64,000 bases of DNA, taken from NCBI RefSeq assembly GCF_002197685.1, contig NZ_NBBI01000003.1, positions 372,001 to 436,000 on the forward strand. Reading direction: 5' to 3'. Source of the stretch: Sphingomonas dokdonensis. Lineage in GTDB: Bacteria > Pseudomonadota > Alphaproteobacteria > Sphingomonadales > Sphingomonadaceae. The position numbers were made by a program, and so were the translations under genes. Positions 36,251 to 43,824 of the stretch are shown here, in pieces (within the stretch, counting starts at the first letter, position 1; every line of letters begins with the position of its first letter). The notes under the pieces are model-generated. The model searched no databases. It had not been told where the DNA came from and worked only from the letters and a program-made list of their open reading frames with translations.

Positions 36251-37678
36251 GTGACGCGCAAGGCTGTCTTATGGGTCCTATTCGAGCGAGGTGCCCAGCA
36301 GATCCTTCTGTTCAGCACGCTGTTCATCATCGCGCGAATCATCGGGCCCGAACAGTTCGGTCTGTTCAGCCTGACGCAGATGATCCCGACGCTCTGCACG
36401 ATGGTGCTGCTCGGACTGTCCGACGGCATCATCGCGCGGGCGGCGGACGATGACGAATCGATCTCGACCGTGTTCTGGAGCATTCTTGCGACCGGCGCTG
36501 TGTTCTCTCTCGCGACGCTCGCCTCCGGCCCACTAATCTCGTCGATCCTCGGCGACGATCGGCTGACCGATGTGGTCAGCGCGATGAGCCTTGTGCCGGT
36601 CTTGTCGGCGCTCAGCACGGTGCCAACCGTAATCGTGCAGAAGAAGCTCGACTTTAAATATTTTGCGCTGCGCTCAATCTTGTCCTCGCTCGTCGGCGGC
36701 GCTGTCGGCATCGGGGTTGCAGTTTCCGGCGGCGGCGCCGTCAGTATCGCGCTGCAATTGATCGCTCAGCAGGTGGTTGCGAATATCGTGATCTGGCCGA
36801 GTTCCGGCTGGACCCCGAAGTTTCTGTTTTCCCGCGCAAAGGCTTGGCACATGATGTCGCCTGGCTCTAAACTGACCATGTCCTATGTTATCGAGACTTT
36901 GGATCAGCAACTTCCGCGCTATTTCATCAGCCTTGCTTTCGGTGCCGCCACGGCGGGGCAGTTTGCGATGGCGACCCGGATCTGGGCGTTGATGCGGGAA
37001 GTCTTCATCCTGCCGGTATCGATGGTGCTGTTTCCCAGCCTGGCGCGGATCAGCCGAGAGCGGATCGACGGGTTCGGCAATTTAATCAACGGCGTCTTGC
37101 CTTCGCTATACGTAACGGTCGTGCCGGCCATCGCTTTCCTGGCGTATGATGCCGGATTTCTGTTCGTCAAAATTTTCGGGCCGGCCTGGGCCGGGGCCGG
37201 CGGTATCGCACAGGCCTATCTGATCGGCTGCGTAGCCATACCGACACTGGTGGTGGTGCGGACTTCATGCCGCGTGCGGGATCTGATGCTGCCCTATGTC
37301 GCGCTGCAGGCGGTCGCCCTCGTCGGATCCTGCGCACAGTTCTTCATCTGGAACCGGTTTGGGGTCGTCGATTATGTCTTGGCTTACTCCGTGTGGAATA
37401 TCGCCTGCGCCTTGGCCATCGTGGCGTTCTTCAAGTCGAGAACGGAAATCGACGCCGGTAGGAACGGCACGGTTTTCGTGCGGATCTTGCTCGTGTCGGC
37501 CTCCGCGATCGTGGTAGCCCATCTGGCCAATGTCACCTTTGGATTTGACGGGCGGGATTGGCTCCCCTTCATCGCGATCAATCTCGTTGGGCTTTGCGTC
37601 TTGGCGGGCGGCATCGTCCTGCTCGGGATGGTGCAATATCTTCCGGGCCGCTCCTTCCTGGTCCCTTCGCGACCGTAA
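36251..37678 (+). CDS. Oligosaccharide flippase (Wzx-like)
   Basis: 475 residues of the MATE/MVF polysaccharide transporter type, with 12-14 hydrophobic segments. Seen: IIARIIGPEQFGLFSLTQMI and MSYVIETLDQQLPRYFISLAFG with VFILPVSMVLFPSLARISRE, typical of Wzx/RfbX-like flippases that move lipid-linked repeats across the inner membrane. Starts at GTG 36251 (GAGGCAGC upstream). Last gene of the polysaccharide run. Confidence 0.87.
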   Translation: MTRKAVLWVLFERGAQQILLFSTLFIIARIIGPEQFGLFSLTQMIPTLCTMVLLGLSDGIIARAADDDESISTVFWSILATGAVFSLATLASGPLISSILGDDRLTDVVSAMSLVPVLSALSTVPTVIVQKKLDFKYFALRSILSSLVGGAVGIGVAVSGGGAVSIALQLIAQQVVANIVIWPSSGWTPKFLFSRAKAWHMMSPGSKLTMSYVIETLDQQLPRYFISLAFGAATAGQFAMATRIWALMREVFILPVSMVLFPSLARISRERIDGFGNLINGVLPSLYVTVVPAIAFLAYDAGFLFVKIFGPAWAGAGGIAQAYLIGCVAIPTLVVVRTSCRVRDLMLPYVALQAVALVGSCAQFFIWNRFGVVDYVLAYSVWNIACALAIVAFFKSRTEIDAGRNGTVFVRILLVSASAIVVAHLANVTFGFDGRDWLPFIAINLVGLCVLAGGIVLLGMVQYLPGRSFLVPSRP

Positions 37679-38190
37679 GGCTGTGGCGCGGGCACAAAGT
37701 TCACACCGTCTGACATCCTCCCTGTTTTTTTCATCCATGTTGAGTGAGCGTTTTCCCGCCCTTTGTAGCCTGCAGGCGAGGAGCTGGACATGAAGAAGAC
37801 GAGGCACACGGGAGGCCTGATTGTCGTTCGGGAACGAAAGGGCGGCCGCCCTTGATGTTCTCCCGCGCCAACGGGCCTCCGGCGGAGGGCTGTGGCGCCA
37901 GCAAATCTTGCGGACCAGGTTCGCTTTGCCGAGCGAGCGGAATTCTACCCGAAGTCCATTGGTCGCATCGAAGTCATTGAGGCCATTCAGAGGCTCGCAG
38001 CAAACGCGGCCAACATTCCCGTTTAGAAACGGCGATCGGGCCAGAGGCGGCAGGTAAGCGACTCCGGGATCGAAGATAGGATGTCGGCAGTCTTAAATGG
38101 GGTCATTGAGCGGCCCCATGACCATTGACCCCACGGGGCTGTCACCCTGAACAGGCTATCGTGCTTATTATCTGCAAGGAGCATGACCCC
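37679..38190. other. Spacer after the polysaccharide genes
   Basis: No intact gene. It contains a small broken ORF (37790-38026) and, at 38098-38131, an inverted GGGGTCA..TGACCCC pair just before the HTH-protein gene. CCTGTTTTTTTC at 37722-37733 may be part of a terminator. This looks like a junction between two cargo segments. Confidence 0.5.
37790..38026 (+). pseudogene. Small ORF interrupted by an in-frame stop
   Basis: ATG 37790 (GAGGAGC upstream) opens a 21-codon frame (MKKTRHTGGLIVV..) ending at TGA 37853. The same frame then continues open for 57 codons with protein-like composition (ANLADQVRFAERAEFYPK, then IEVIEAIQRLAANAANIPV) to TAG 38024. The start resembles IS3-type OrfA N-termini (MKKTR..) but the rest does not. 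I cannot name it; it may be a decayed gene or chance. Confidence 0.35.
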
Positions 38191-39492
38191 ATGACCGCCA
38201 GTGATGGCTGCGGACGCGACGAACTATACGACATCGTCTGGTCGGAGCCGATGATGCATGCCGCAAAGCGCTTCGGCGTATCCGGCAGCTATCGCGCTCG
38301 CGTCTGTACCATGTTGAATGTGCCGAGACCGCCACAAGGCTATTGGGCAAAGCTGGCGGTCGACAAGGCTCCACTACCTCCGTCCTTGCCAGAAGCACAG
38401 CCCGGTGATCAGCTTACTTGGTCTCGCCAGATGCAATGGCCAACGGTTCAAGCTTCAGCGTCCCGGCCCCGTACGCCAGCTCTACCAACAGCAAAGCGAC
38501 GCATGCGGATCCCGGCAGGGACCATCCATGGCATGATCAGCGGAGCCCGGCACCATTTCGAAAATGGACAACCAGTCGACAAGCATTCCCATCTCAAACC
38601 GCACAAGCGCCTGCTCGTCCACAAGAATGCCTCGGCATCGGGCCTTGAGAAGGCGCTCGGTTTTGCGAATGACCTCTTCAATGCTTTCGAAGCCAAAGGG
38701 CACCGGGTGGCTATGGCTCCGCCAGATGAGGAGTTCTGGGGCCTTTCGGCTGATGACCGCGAAGCTGTCGGCCAACTCAAGGAGCGCTGGAGCGCAAAAC
38801 GCCTGTGGTCCCCTCAGCGTCCGACCGTTGTCTACATTGGATCGGTTGCCATTGGCCTTGCGATCGTAGAGATGTCCGAGAACATCGCCGTGCGATACAT
38901 CGGCGGCGAGTATATTCCCGAACGCGACTATGTGCCGCCCGAGGCAGGGGAAATCCGCGACAGTTTCATCAGCATAAAAGACATACCATCAGGCCGCCTT
39001 CGGCTTATCGCCTACTCGCCCTACCACAGCGTCTTCTGGACCAACCAGTGGCCGGAAATCGGCTCAACCAGCTTGGCATCCAAGATACCCGGCCTCATTC
39101 GTGCTGTCGAAGACATGGCCACCGAACTAGTGACCCGCATCGAGGAGGCTCGCCTCCGCGCCGAGATCGCGCACAAGAAACTTCTGGCCGATATGGAAGC
39201 TCGCGGTCGGGCTGAGGACAAGAAGCGGATCGAACAGTCCGAGACCGATAGCGCCGCGCAGCTCGAAAAGGTCATCGAGCACTGGAACAGGGCGATGAGC
39301 ATTCGACGCTTCTTCGATGCTGTAGAAGCCCAGCTTGCTGGCCTCCCGGAAAGCGATGCGCAGGCCGCAAGGCAACGGCTAGAAAACGGTCGGGCGTTAT
39401 TGCACGGGCAGGATCCCATCGAGGCGCTCCTAACTTGGAGAACCCCGTGCGAGATCTATACGCCTTGCTTTGATAGGATGGAGGACGGGTGA
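38191..39492 (+). CDS. HTH-domain protein with coiled coil, unknown
   Basis: 433 residues. The N-terminus (ELYDIVWSEPMMHAAKRFGV, YRARVCTMLNVPRPPQGYWA) is a helix-turn-helix-like domain seen at the front of many uncharacterised proteins. The middle has beta-rich patches (TVVYIGSVAIGLAIVEM). Residues about 320-380 are strongly helical and charged (RIEEARLRAEIAHKKLLADM), probably a coiled coil. AAGGAG is 9 bases before ATG 38191. The protein is an island passenger; no function can be assigned, and a role in DNA binding is inference. Confidence 0.72.
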   Translation: MTASDGCGRDELYDIVWSEPMMHAAKRFGVSGSYRARVCTMLNVPRPPQGYWAKLAVDKAPLPPSLPEAQPGDQLTWSRQMQWPTVQASASRPRTPALPTAKRRMRIPAGTIHGMISGARHHFENGQPVDKHSHLKPHKRLLVHKNASASGLEKALGFANDLFNAFEAKGHRVAMAPPDEEFWGLSADDREAVGQLKERWSAKRLWSPQRPTVVYIGSVAIGLAIVEMSENIAVRYIGGEYIPERDYVPPEAGEIRDSFISIKDIPSGRLRLIAYSPYHSVFWTNQWPEIGSTSLASKIPGLIRAVEDMATELVTRIEEARLRAEIAHKKLLADMEARGRAEDKKRIEQSETDSAAQLEKVIEHWNRAMSIRRFFDAVEAQLAGLPESDAQAARQRLENGRALLHGQDPIEALLTWRTPCEIYTPCFDRMEDG

Positions 39493-39647
39493 CGGCTCCG
39501 CGCTATGCGCGTTGCTATAAGGGCGTTACCACGAGCTCTTGAACCAACGGTCGACGAGACGGCAGGTGCATTCTCATTGAGATGCTGTTTTGGCGACGTC
39601 GCAATCGGGTGGAAAGCGGACTGGCGACTTTCGGTCACAAAAGCCGA

Positions 39648-39926
39648 TCACCAGCCAATGCTGGACTTTGAAGCCTCAAGTCCCTGTCGATACCAGCGGA
39701 GAACGCGGGTCGCGCCAGTGTATATCGCGCAGCCCGCTATGCAGAAGCCGACGCCCATCACTTCGATAAAGGTAAGATCGCCTGTCCTTCGGTCGGGTGA
39801 GACTACAAAGTTGCTCATTGCGATGAGGGGTGCCGCCACCGCGAAAAATGCACCGAACATGCGGGAATACCAAAGCAGGAAGAAATAGTGACGTTGCTTC
39901 CCGCTTAGCTCGCGCCAACGCCTCAA
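39648..39926 (-). CDS. Small two-segment membrane protein, unknown
   Basis: 92 residues with two hydrophobic stretches (SRMFGAFFAVAAPLIAMSNF and FIEVMGVGFCIAGCAIYTGA) joined by a short polar loop, ending in a basic/amphipathic tail. The start would be a TTG at 39926 and the ribosome-binding site is weak, so the start is uncertain. The opposite strand also has an open frame but with less plausible composition. No family recognised. Confidence 0.5.
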   Translation of the reverse strand: MRRWRELSGKQRHYFFLLWYSRMFGAFFAVAAPLIAMSNFVVSPDRRTGDLTFIEVMGVGFCIAGCAIYTGATRVLRWYRQGLEASKSSIGW

Positions 39927-40029
39927 GCAGACGGCCCCAACCTATTGACTCCTGCTGCTTATTGGATGGGCGAAACGTCCGCGATCAGGAAGCGCAGCTT
40001 CCAGTAGGTGCGTCATGTTTTGGGCGTTC

Positions 40030-40302
40030 TCAGACCTTCTCTTGTTCCAAGGCGCACAGCAGGTCGGCAAGCTGCCGCCTACGTGATGGTGCATACGCTT
40101 GGCCTTTGGCACGAACGTCGTCGTCGTCGGCCCAGTAGCTAAGGCCATGCCACGCGTTCCGTTCAGCGCCGCGCAGACGGGCTGGCGTGGCGATTGCCGC
40201 ATCAAGCTCGTCGTTCGTCACATCGCCGCCGTCGATGACGCGCCGGAGCGTCGCGGGGAGGAAGGTTCGTGCGTCTGTCACAGGGCAGACTGCTACAGGC
40301 AC
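40030..40302 (-). CDS. Small conserved-looking protein, unknown
   Basis: 90 residues: TLRRVIDGGDVTNDELDAAI, GAERNAWHGLSYWADDDDVR, RRRQLADLLCALEQEKV. Composition and helical pattern look real, and similar short proteins occur in sphingomonad islands in my recollection. Start is GTG 40302 or GTG 40281. No function can be assigned. Confidence 0.6.
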   Translation of the reverse strand: MPVAVCPVTDARTFLPATLRRVIDGGDVTNDELDAAIATPARLRGAERNAWHGLSYWADDDDVRAKGQAYAPSRRRQLADLLCALEQEKV

Positions 40303-40439
40303 GCTGCGCTCGCAATGTTCGCTCTTTAAACGTTTTCGGCCCGGCCGCTTCTGGGGGCGCTACTGGCGTTCATCAGCATCGGGCCGCCGATCGGTGCGGT
40401 AAATGTGCCGGTGCTGCAGAGCCGCCTGCTGCACATCAA

Positions 40440-40451
40440 AAGTTGTAACTT
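40440..40451. promoter_or_regulatory. Small dyad upstream of the serine recombinase
   Basis: AAGTTGTAACTT is a perfect 12-bp palindrome 62 bases before the recombinase ATG. It could be half of a resolution site or an operator; nothing further supports either. Confidence 0.3.
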
Positions 40452-40513
40452 GTGAGTCGCCCTCGAACCCACAATCTCTATGGCTCAGAAGATATTGACC
40501 TCTGTTTTGAGAC

Positions 40514-41143
40514 ATGTCTAAAAATGACACGATAACTTTTGATCCAAATGGAGAGGTTGTGAGCCGGATCGCCTACTATCGAGTGTCCAGCGAGGGGCAG
40601 AGCGTCGAGGCGCAAAGGCAAGCCCTAGGTGACGATATAGAGAAGGAGTTTGTGGACGAAGCGGTGAGCGGCGCGACCTTTGCCGCCGAACGTCCCGGCT
40701 TCTCCAAGCTCCTCTCTTATGTGCGCGAAGGCGACACGCTCTGCGTCTATGCGCTCGACCGGCTCGGTCGCGACGCATTAGACGTGCAGTCGGTTGTGCG
40801 GCGGCTGCTTGACATGGGCGTCGTGGTGGAGGTGCGCGGGCTCGGCACTATCGGACGTGGCGTCGGCGAGATCATCGTTGCCGTCCTCGCGCAGATCGCC
40901 GACATGGAACGCCAGCGGATCAAGGAGCGCTGCGAAGCGGGCCGGGTGGCCGCGCGTGCGTCGATTGCCGCTACCGGGCGCACTCATCGGGGCAAGGTAA
41001 GCCTCGGGCGTCCTGCGGCTGCGGATGCGCGCGAGGTGGCTGAGTGGCGGCGGGCAAATAGTGCGTCTCTCCGCCAGACGATGGAACGGTTTGGCATCTC
41101 CAAGGCCACCGTTGCTCGCTATTGCTCCTCGCACGCGCCCTAA
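40514..41143 (+). CDS. Serine recombinase (resolvase/invertase family)
   Basis: 209 residues. The catalytic N-terminal domain has YYRVSSEGQSVEAQ with the nucleophile Ser25, DEAVSGATFAAERPGF, VYALDRLGRDALDV and AQIADMERQRIKER. A C-terminal helix-turn-helix (LRQTMERFGISKATVARYC) completes a typical small resolvase/invertase. It may resolve or invert DNA within the island or belong to a vanished transposon. Dyads of the TTGCAAC type lie directly after its stop. Confidence 0.93.
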   Translation: MSKNDTITFDPNGEVVSRIAYYRVSSEGQSVEAQRQALGDDIEKEFVDEAVSGATFAAERPGFSKLLSYVREGDTLCVYALDRLGRDALDVQSVVRRLLDMGVVVEVRGLGTIGRGVGEIIVAVLAQIADMERQRIKERCEAGRVAARASIAATGRTHRGKVSLGRPAAADAREVAEWRRANSASLRQTMERFGISKATVARYCSSHAP

Positions 41144-41152
41144 CCTACCCGC

Positions 41153-41167
41153 TGCAACCGGTTGCAA
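41153..41167. repeat. Copy of the TTGCAAC dyad after the recombinase
   Basis: TGCAACCGGTTGCA (41153-41166) is a perfect 14-bp core of the recurrent palindrome, 10 bases after the recombinase stop and about 80 bases before the next gene. Confidence 0.7.
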
Positions 41168-41184
41168 TCCGAGTAACCATCCCT

Positions 41185-41199
41185 TGCAACGACGTTGCA
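41185..41199. repeat. Second dyad beside it, one-base spacer
   Basis: TGCAACGACGTTGCA is a perfect dyad around a central A, 18 bases from the preceding copy. The pair lies in the upstream region of the 114-residue Cys-rich protein. Confidence 0.65.
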
Positions 41200-41248
41200 G
41201 CGTAAAGAGGACGTGCGTTCGATCAATTGCTCGCTTTTTGTTCGGGGC

Positions 41249-41593
41249 ATGGTTCAAGCACCTCCCGACCTCACCGATGTTGTAGCCAAAGGCGGTTCGA
41301 TCCGCGCCTTATGCAAGAGGTGCGGGAGGGTAGCCCTTTTCGCCCCAATGGAGGTGGAACTCTACTGGAGGCGCAAGGGATGGGATTGTAGCTGGCCCGC
41401 CTTCGCTCACCATCTCGTGTGCCGGCGACCGGATGGTTGCGGTACGCGGGGGCCACTCGTGTCGTGGTTGGTCACGTCGCCGTCTACTGACGATCCGCCC
41501 CCGCCACGTCTCCGGTTTACGCGCTCGGCTTTGCCGAGCGCACCAACTCCGATCGACCTCGCGGAGTGGCGGAGGAGTAAAGCGACAGGCTAG
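41249..41593 (+). CDS. Cys-rich (zinc-ribbon-like) small protein
   Basis: 114 residues beginning MVQAPPDLTDVVAKGGSIRA. Four or more cysteines are arranged as CKRCGRV, then WDCSW, and VCRRPDGCG, which suits a zinc ribbon. An upstream in-frame TTG at 41195 would add 18 residues. The C-terminus is Pro/Ser-rich. Flanked on both sides by TTGCAAC dyads. Family not identified. Confidence 0.6.
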   Translation: MVQAPPDLTDVVAKGGSIRALCKRCGRVALFAPMEVELYWRRKGWDCSWPAFAHHLVCRRPDGCGTRGPLVSWLVTSPSTDDPPPPRLRFTRSALPSAPTPIDLAEWRRSKATG

Positions 41594-41598
41594 GATCG

Positions 41599-41613
41599 TT
41601 GCAACGGGTTGCA
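41599..41613. repeat. Copy of the TTGCAAC dyad after the Cys-rich gene
   Basis: TTGCAACGGGTTGCA, six bases after the stop of the Cys-rich protein gene; a dyad with TTGCAAC/GTTGCA arms. Confidence 0.6.
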
Positions 41614-41644
41614 GGGCCTACGAAAACGCTGGCGCATAGCCGAC

Positions 41645-41938
41645 CTACCCAGCGTATGCGGCTTGTTGGCGCGCTTCCTCCCGGCTTTCCAAATGCCTTT
41701 GTAGAGTGCCTTGAGCCAGCTTGCCAATAAGCTCTAGGAGCGATCGTGTCTCTGTCACCGTTGCAGAAGCAAAAAACTCTCGAAGCTCGCGCTTCTCTCT
41801 CGTTTGCCGACCGTTAGTTTTTGCGGTGAGCGTCGTTCTTACATAGGCTCGACCGGTCTTGCGGTCCACGGTGAGGACGTGGCCGACAAAGTCATGCGGA
41901 TTTTTCTGGCTGGCGTGAAAGGGAATGGAGGCGATCAT
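41645..41938 (-). CDS. Small protein downstream of the reverse transcriptase, unknown
   Basis: 97 residues beginning MIASIPFHASQKNPHDFVGH, with a charged middle (KTNGRQTREKRELREFF) and a helical C-terminus (TRSLLELIGKLAQGTLQRHL). AAGGAG with ideal spacing precedes ATG 41938. It follows the reverse transcriptase in the same orientation, 79 bases apart, so the two may be cotranscribed; a promoter-like pair TTGACC and TCCTAT in the gap could also serve it alone. No family recognised. Confidence 0.7.
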   Translation of the reverse strand: MIASIPFHASQKNPHDFVGHVLTVDRKTGRAYVRTTLTAKTNGRQTREKRELREFFASATVTETRSLLELIGKLAQGTLQRHLESREEARQQAAYAG

Positions 41939-41971
41939 AGGAAATCTCCTTGTTGATTGCGTTTCGTCGCC

Positions 41972-41991
41972 GCTCACGTCCGATGGTGAGC
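41972..41991 (-). promoter_or_regulatory. Hairpin before the small gene downstream of RT
   Basis: GCTCAC and GTGAGC arms with an 8-base loop lie between the RT stop and the next gene, following a promoter-like TTGACC-18-TCCTAT on the minus strand. It could be a 5'-leader structure. No T-run follows, so termination is unlikely. Confidence 0.4.
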
Positions 41992-42017
41992 ATAGGAGTA
42001 CGGGTTGAGCGGTAGGG

Positions 42018-43448
42018 TCAATGTGGTTTGTGGCTGCTCGCCTCTCTCGCAGCCCAGATGAGCGCCCGCACCTCCGCCGATATGTCGGCCATGCCGCTCC
42101 ACCAGCCCCACGCCGCCTCCTTTCCCCGGACGCGCTGCTCCATCAACTCTAGGTCGTGCTCGTCGGCGGTCAGGATGTCGGCACAGACGTTATCCGCCCA
42201 CCCGCGAGCGACGGCTTCCGGGATGAATGCGCGAGGCAGACCTGCCTCAACGCAATACCACGTGCCGAGAAACTTGAACTCCGAGGTCACGGACTTGCGC
42301 TCGGAGGAAAGATGGAATGGGCCGGCCTCGTGTCGCCCGAAGGCGGCCCGAATAAGCTCCTCCACGACGCCTGCCTCGCCTCGGGGTATCAAGATCCCGA
42401 GGTTGTCCGACCAGGTGAACAGGCGGCCCCTGTCGAAGACGGCGTCGCTTCGCAGGATTTCCGCCATCACCATCTCGGCGATAAGCGAGGACAGCGCCGA
42501 GCCTTGGGGGATGCCCGCCCCCGACCGGCCATTCTCTTTTCTGGCATCGCCCCTCAGGCGATCGCCCCTCATCTCCTCTGAAGGAACAATGAGCATCTCA
42601 CCCGTATGAACGAAACGCCGCACGATCCCTCGATCGAGGCCGAGGTGTTTCTCCAGCCAAGCGTGCGAGATCGAGCCGAAGAAGTCTCGGACATCGAACT
42701 GGAGGAAGACGTGATCGCCTTTCTCCTCTCCTAGCGCTCGGAGGAGGGCTTCGCGAACCGACGCCGGTCCACGACGACACCCGTTCTGCGCGAGCATGAA
42801 CTGGCTGTCGTGGAGGCTCACGAATGGGGTCAGGGCGGACTTTAGGACACGCACGCGCGCATCGTCCTCCCAAAAGAAGGTAGTGAGGATGCGCTCGCCG
42901 CCATGCGGTTTCGGCCTCTTGAACGTCTGGGCCAAAGCGGGAGCGGAAAACCTGTTTATGCGCGGAAGCGCCGCAAGCACGTCGGCCAGCCGAGCCTGAC
43001 GAACGGCTTCTCGCTCGCTCACCGACATCACAGTGGACGATCGGTGCCGACGTCGCGCCGCAATCATTAGGGCGTCGAACCGCACAGCGAGCTTGCTGAC
43101 CATTTGCCAACGTGCGCGTCGCGCGGCCCGGTACCGGCCACGATGCAGCAGCCGAGCAATAGCCCTCTGCTCCCGCGCCACCGTGTCTCTTGCCAAGCGG
43201 CGCAAGGCACGTTCATCCGCCCAAGTGATGGCACAAGGGTCTAGGTGCCCGGCTGCTAGATGTCTCATGGGGTTCAACGGCGGGCTCGGCTCTGGCGTCT
43301 TCACGAGGCGATCCTTGCGCGACGTTGGAACCAACACTCGGGATTGCACCTGAGTTGTCGCTCGATGCTCCACCGGAGGTGTCCGCGCGCTCACGATCGT
43401 GCGCTCCGGGGGGGGCTTAAAGGGGTGAACGGAAGCCAGTGATCCCAA
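42018..43448 (-). CDS. Lone reverse transcriptase, unclassified
   Basis: Up to 476 residues (TTG start at 43448; ATG at 43268 would give 416). The RT palm motifs are in order: motif A FLQFDVRDFFGSIS with Asp252, motif B AGIPQGSALSSLIAE near 311-325, motif C FTWSDNLGILI, where the usual YxDD reads WSDN (Asp348, Asn349), and the FLGTWY motif near 393. The N-terminal 190 residues are Arg-rich and match nothing I know. No maturase, integrase or endonuclease domain is visible and no group II intron structure surrounds it, so it is a stand-alone RT, possibly a defence-type or other domesticated one. Island context supports an accessory role. Confidence 0.85.
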   Translation of the reverse strand: MGSLASVHPFKPPPERTIVSARTPPVEHRATTQVQSRVLVPTSRKDRLVKTPEPSPPLNPMRHLAAGHLDPCAITWADERALRRLARDTVAREQRAIARLLHRGRYRAARRARWQMVSKLAVRFDALMIAARRRHRSSTVMSVSEREAVRQARLADVLAALPRINRFSAPALAQTFKRPKPHGGERILTTFFWEDDARVRVLKSALTPFVSLHDSQFMLAQNGCRRGPASVREALLRALGEEKGDHVFLQFDVRDFFGSISHAWLEKHLGLDRGIVRRFVHTGEMLIVPSEEMRGDRLRGDARKENGRSGAGIPQGSALSSLIAEMVMAEILRSDAVFDRGRLFTWSDNLGILIPRGEAGVVEELIRAAFGRHEAGPFHLSSERKSVTSEFKFLGTWYCVEAGLPRAFIPEAVARGWADNVCADILTADEHDLELMEQRVRGKEAAWGWWSGMADISAEVRALIWAAREASSHKPH

Positions 43449-43824
43449 CGGAAGCTCTGGCCCATCCGACGCGACGAGGTGATCGCGTCGCGTGCTTCGG
43501 CGGCACTCGGAGCTTTGCCTTGAGCTTGAAGAAGCGCCAAGGCGGATAGTTATTTATCGTCAGTAAAATTCATTCTTACAGATAGCTCACGTTTCACGGG
43601 AGCCAAGCCTAATAGCCACAAGTTTTACGCCGTAAATAAAAAAGTTTTGCAACCCGGTGCAATTCGGCTTTTGCAGGCATTGATCGATCTTGCCTCACTT
43701 TATCAAATATCTAGACTTTGCGCTGCCTACATACGTGGGTCGGACACTATAAAACCAGCAAATGGTTGTTGATAGTGCTTGTTTTTTGAAGATAGGTAGC
43801 GCCCTGGATACGGCTGGAGGTGGT
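43449..43824. other. AT-richer non-coding region between RT and the right-end gene
   Basis: No gene is seen in these 376 bases, the divergent upstream region of the RT and the right-end gene. GC is clearly lower than the surroundings from about 43550. It contains a perfect 8-bp stem (CGACGCGA 43467-43474, TCGCGTCG 43483-43490) with an 8-base loop close to the RT start, and a TTGCAAC-type dyad at 43647-43662. A structured RNA linked to the RT is possible but unproven. Confidence 0.55.
43647..43662. repeat. Imperfect copy of the TTGCAAC dyad in the RT upstream region
   Basis: TTGCAACCCGGTGCAA has outer TTGCA/TGCAA arms with two mismatched inner positions. It is about 200 bases upstream of the longest RT frame and 160 bases upstream of the right-end gene. 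Confidence 0.5.

Noticed and set aside
37790..37855. IS3-family transposase OrfA
   Set aside because: Only MKKTR matches; the rest diverges at once and no inverted repeats or OrfB are found.
39505..39888. 127-codon plus-strand frame
   Set aside because: Overlaps the two-helix membrane protein frame on the other strand, lacks a ribosome-binding site and has less protein-like composition.
42018..43448. Group II intron-encoded protein
   Set aside because: No maturase or endonuclease domain after the RT core, and no intron domain V-like hairpin was recognised at the 3' side.
42018..43824. A retron (RT with msr-msd RNA)
   Set aside because: Retron RTs have YxDD and a VTG-type motif, and the RNA lies close upstream with defined stems. 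Here motif C is WSDN, no VTG motif was found, and only one short stem is visible. Kept as unclassified RT.
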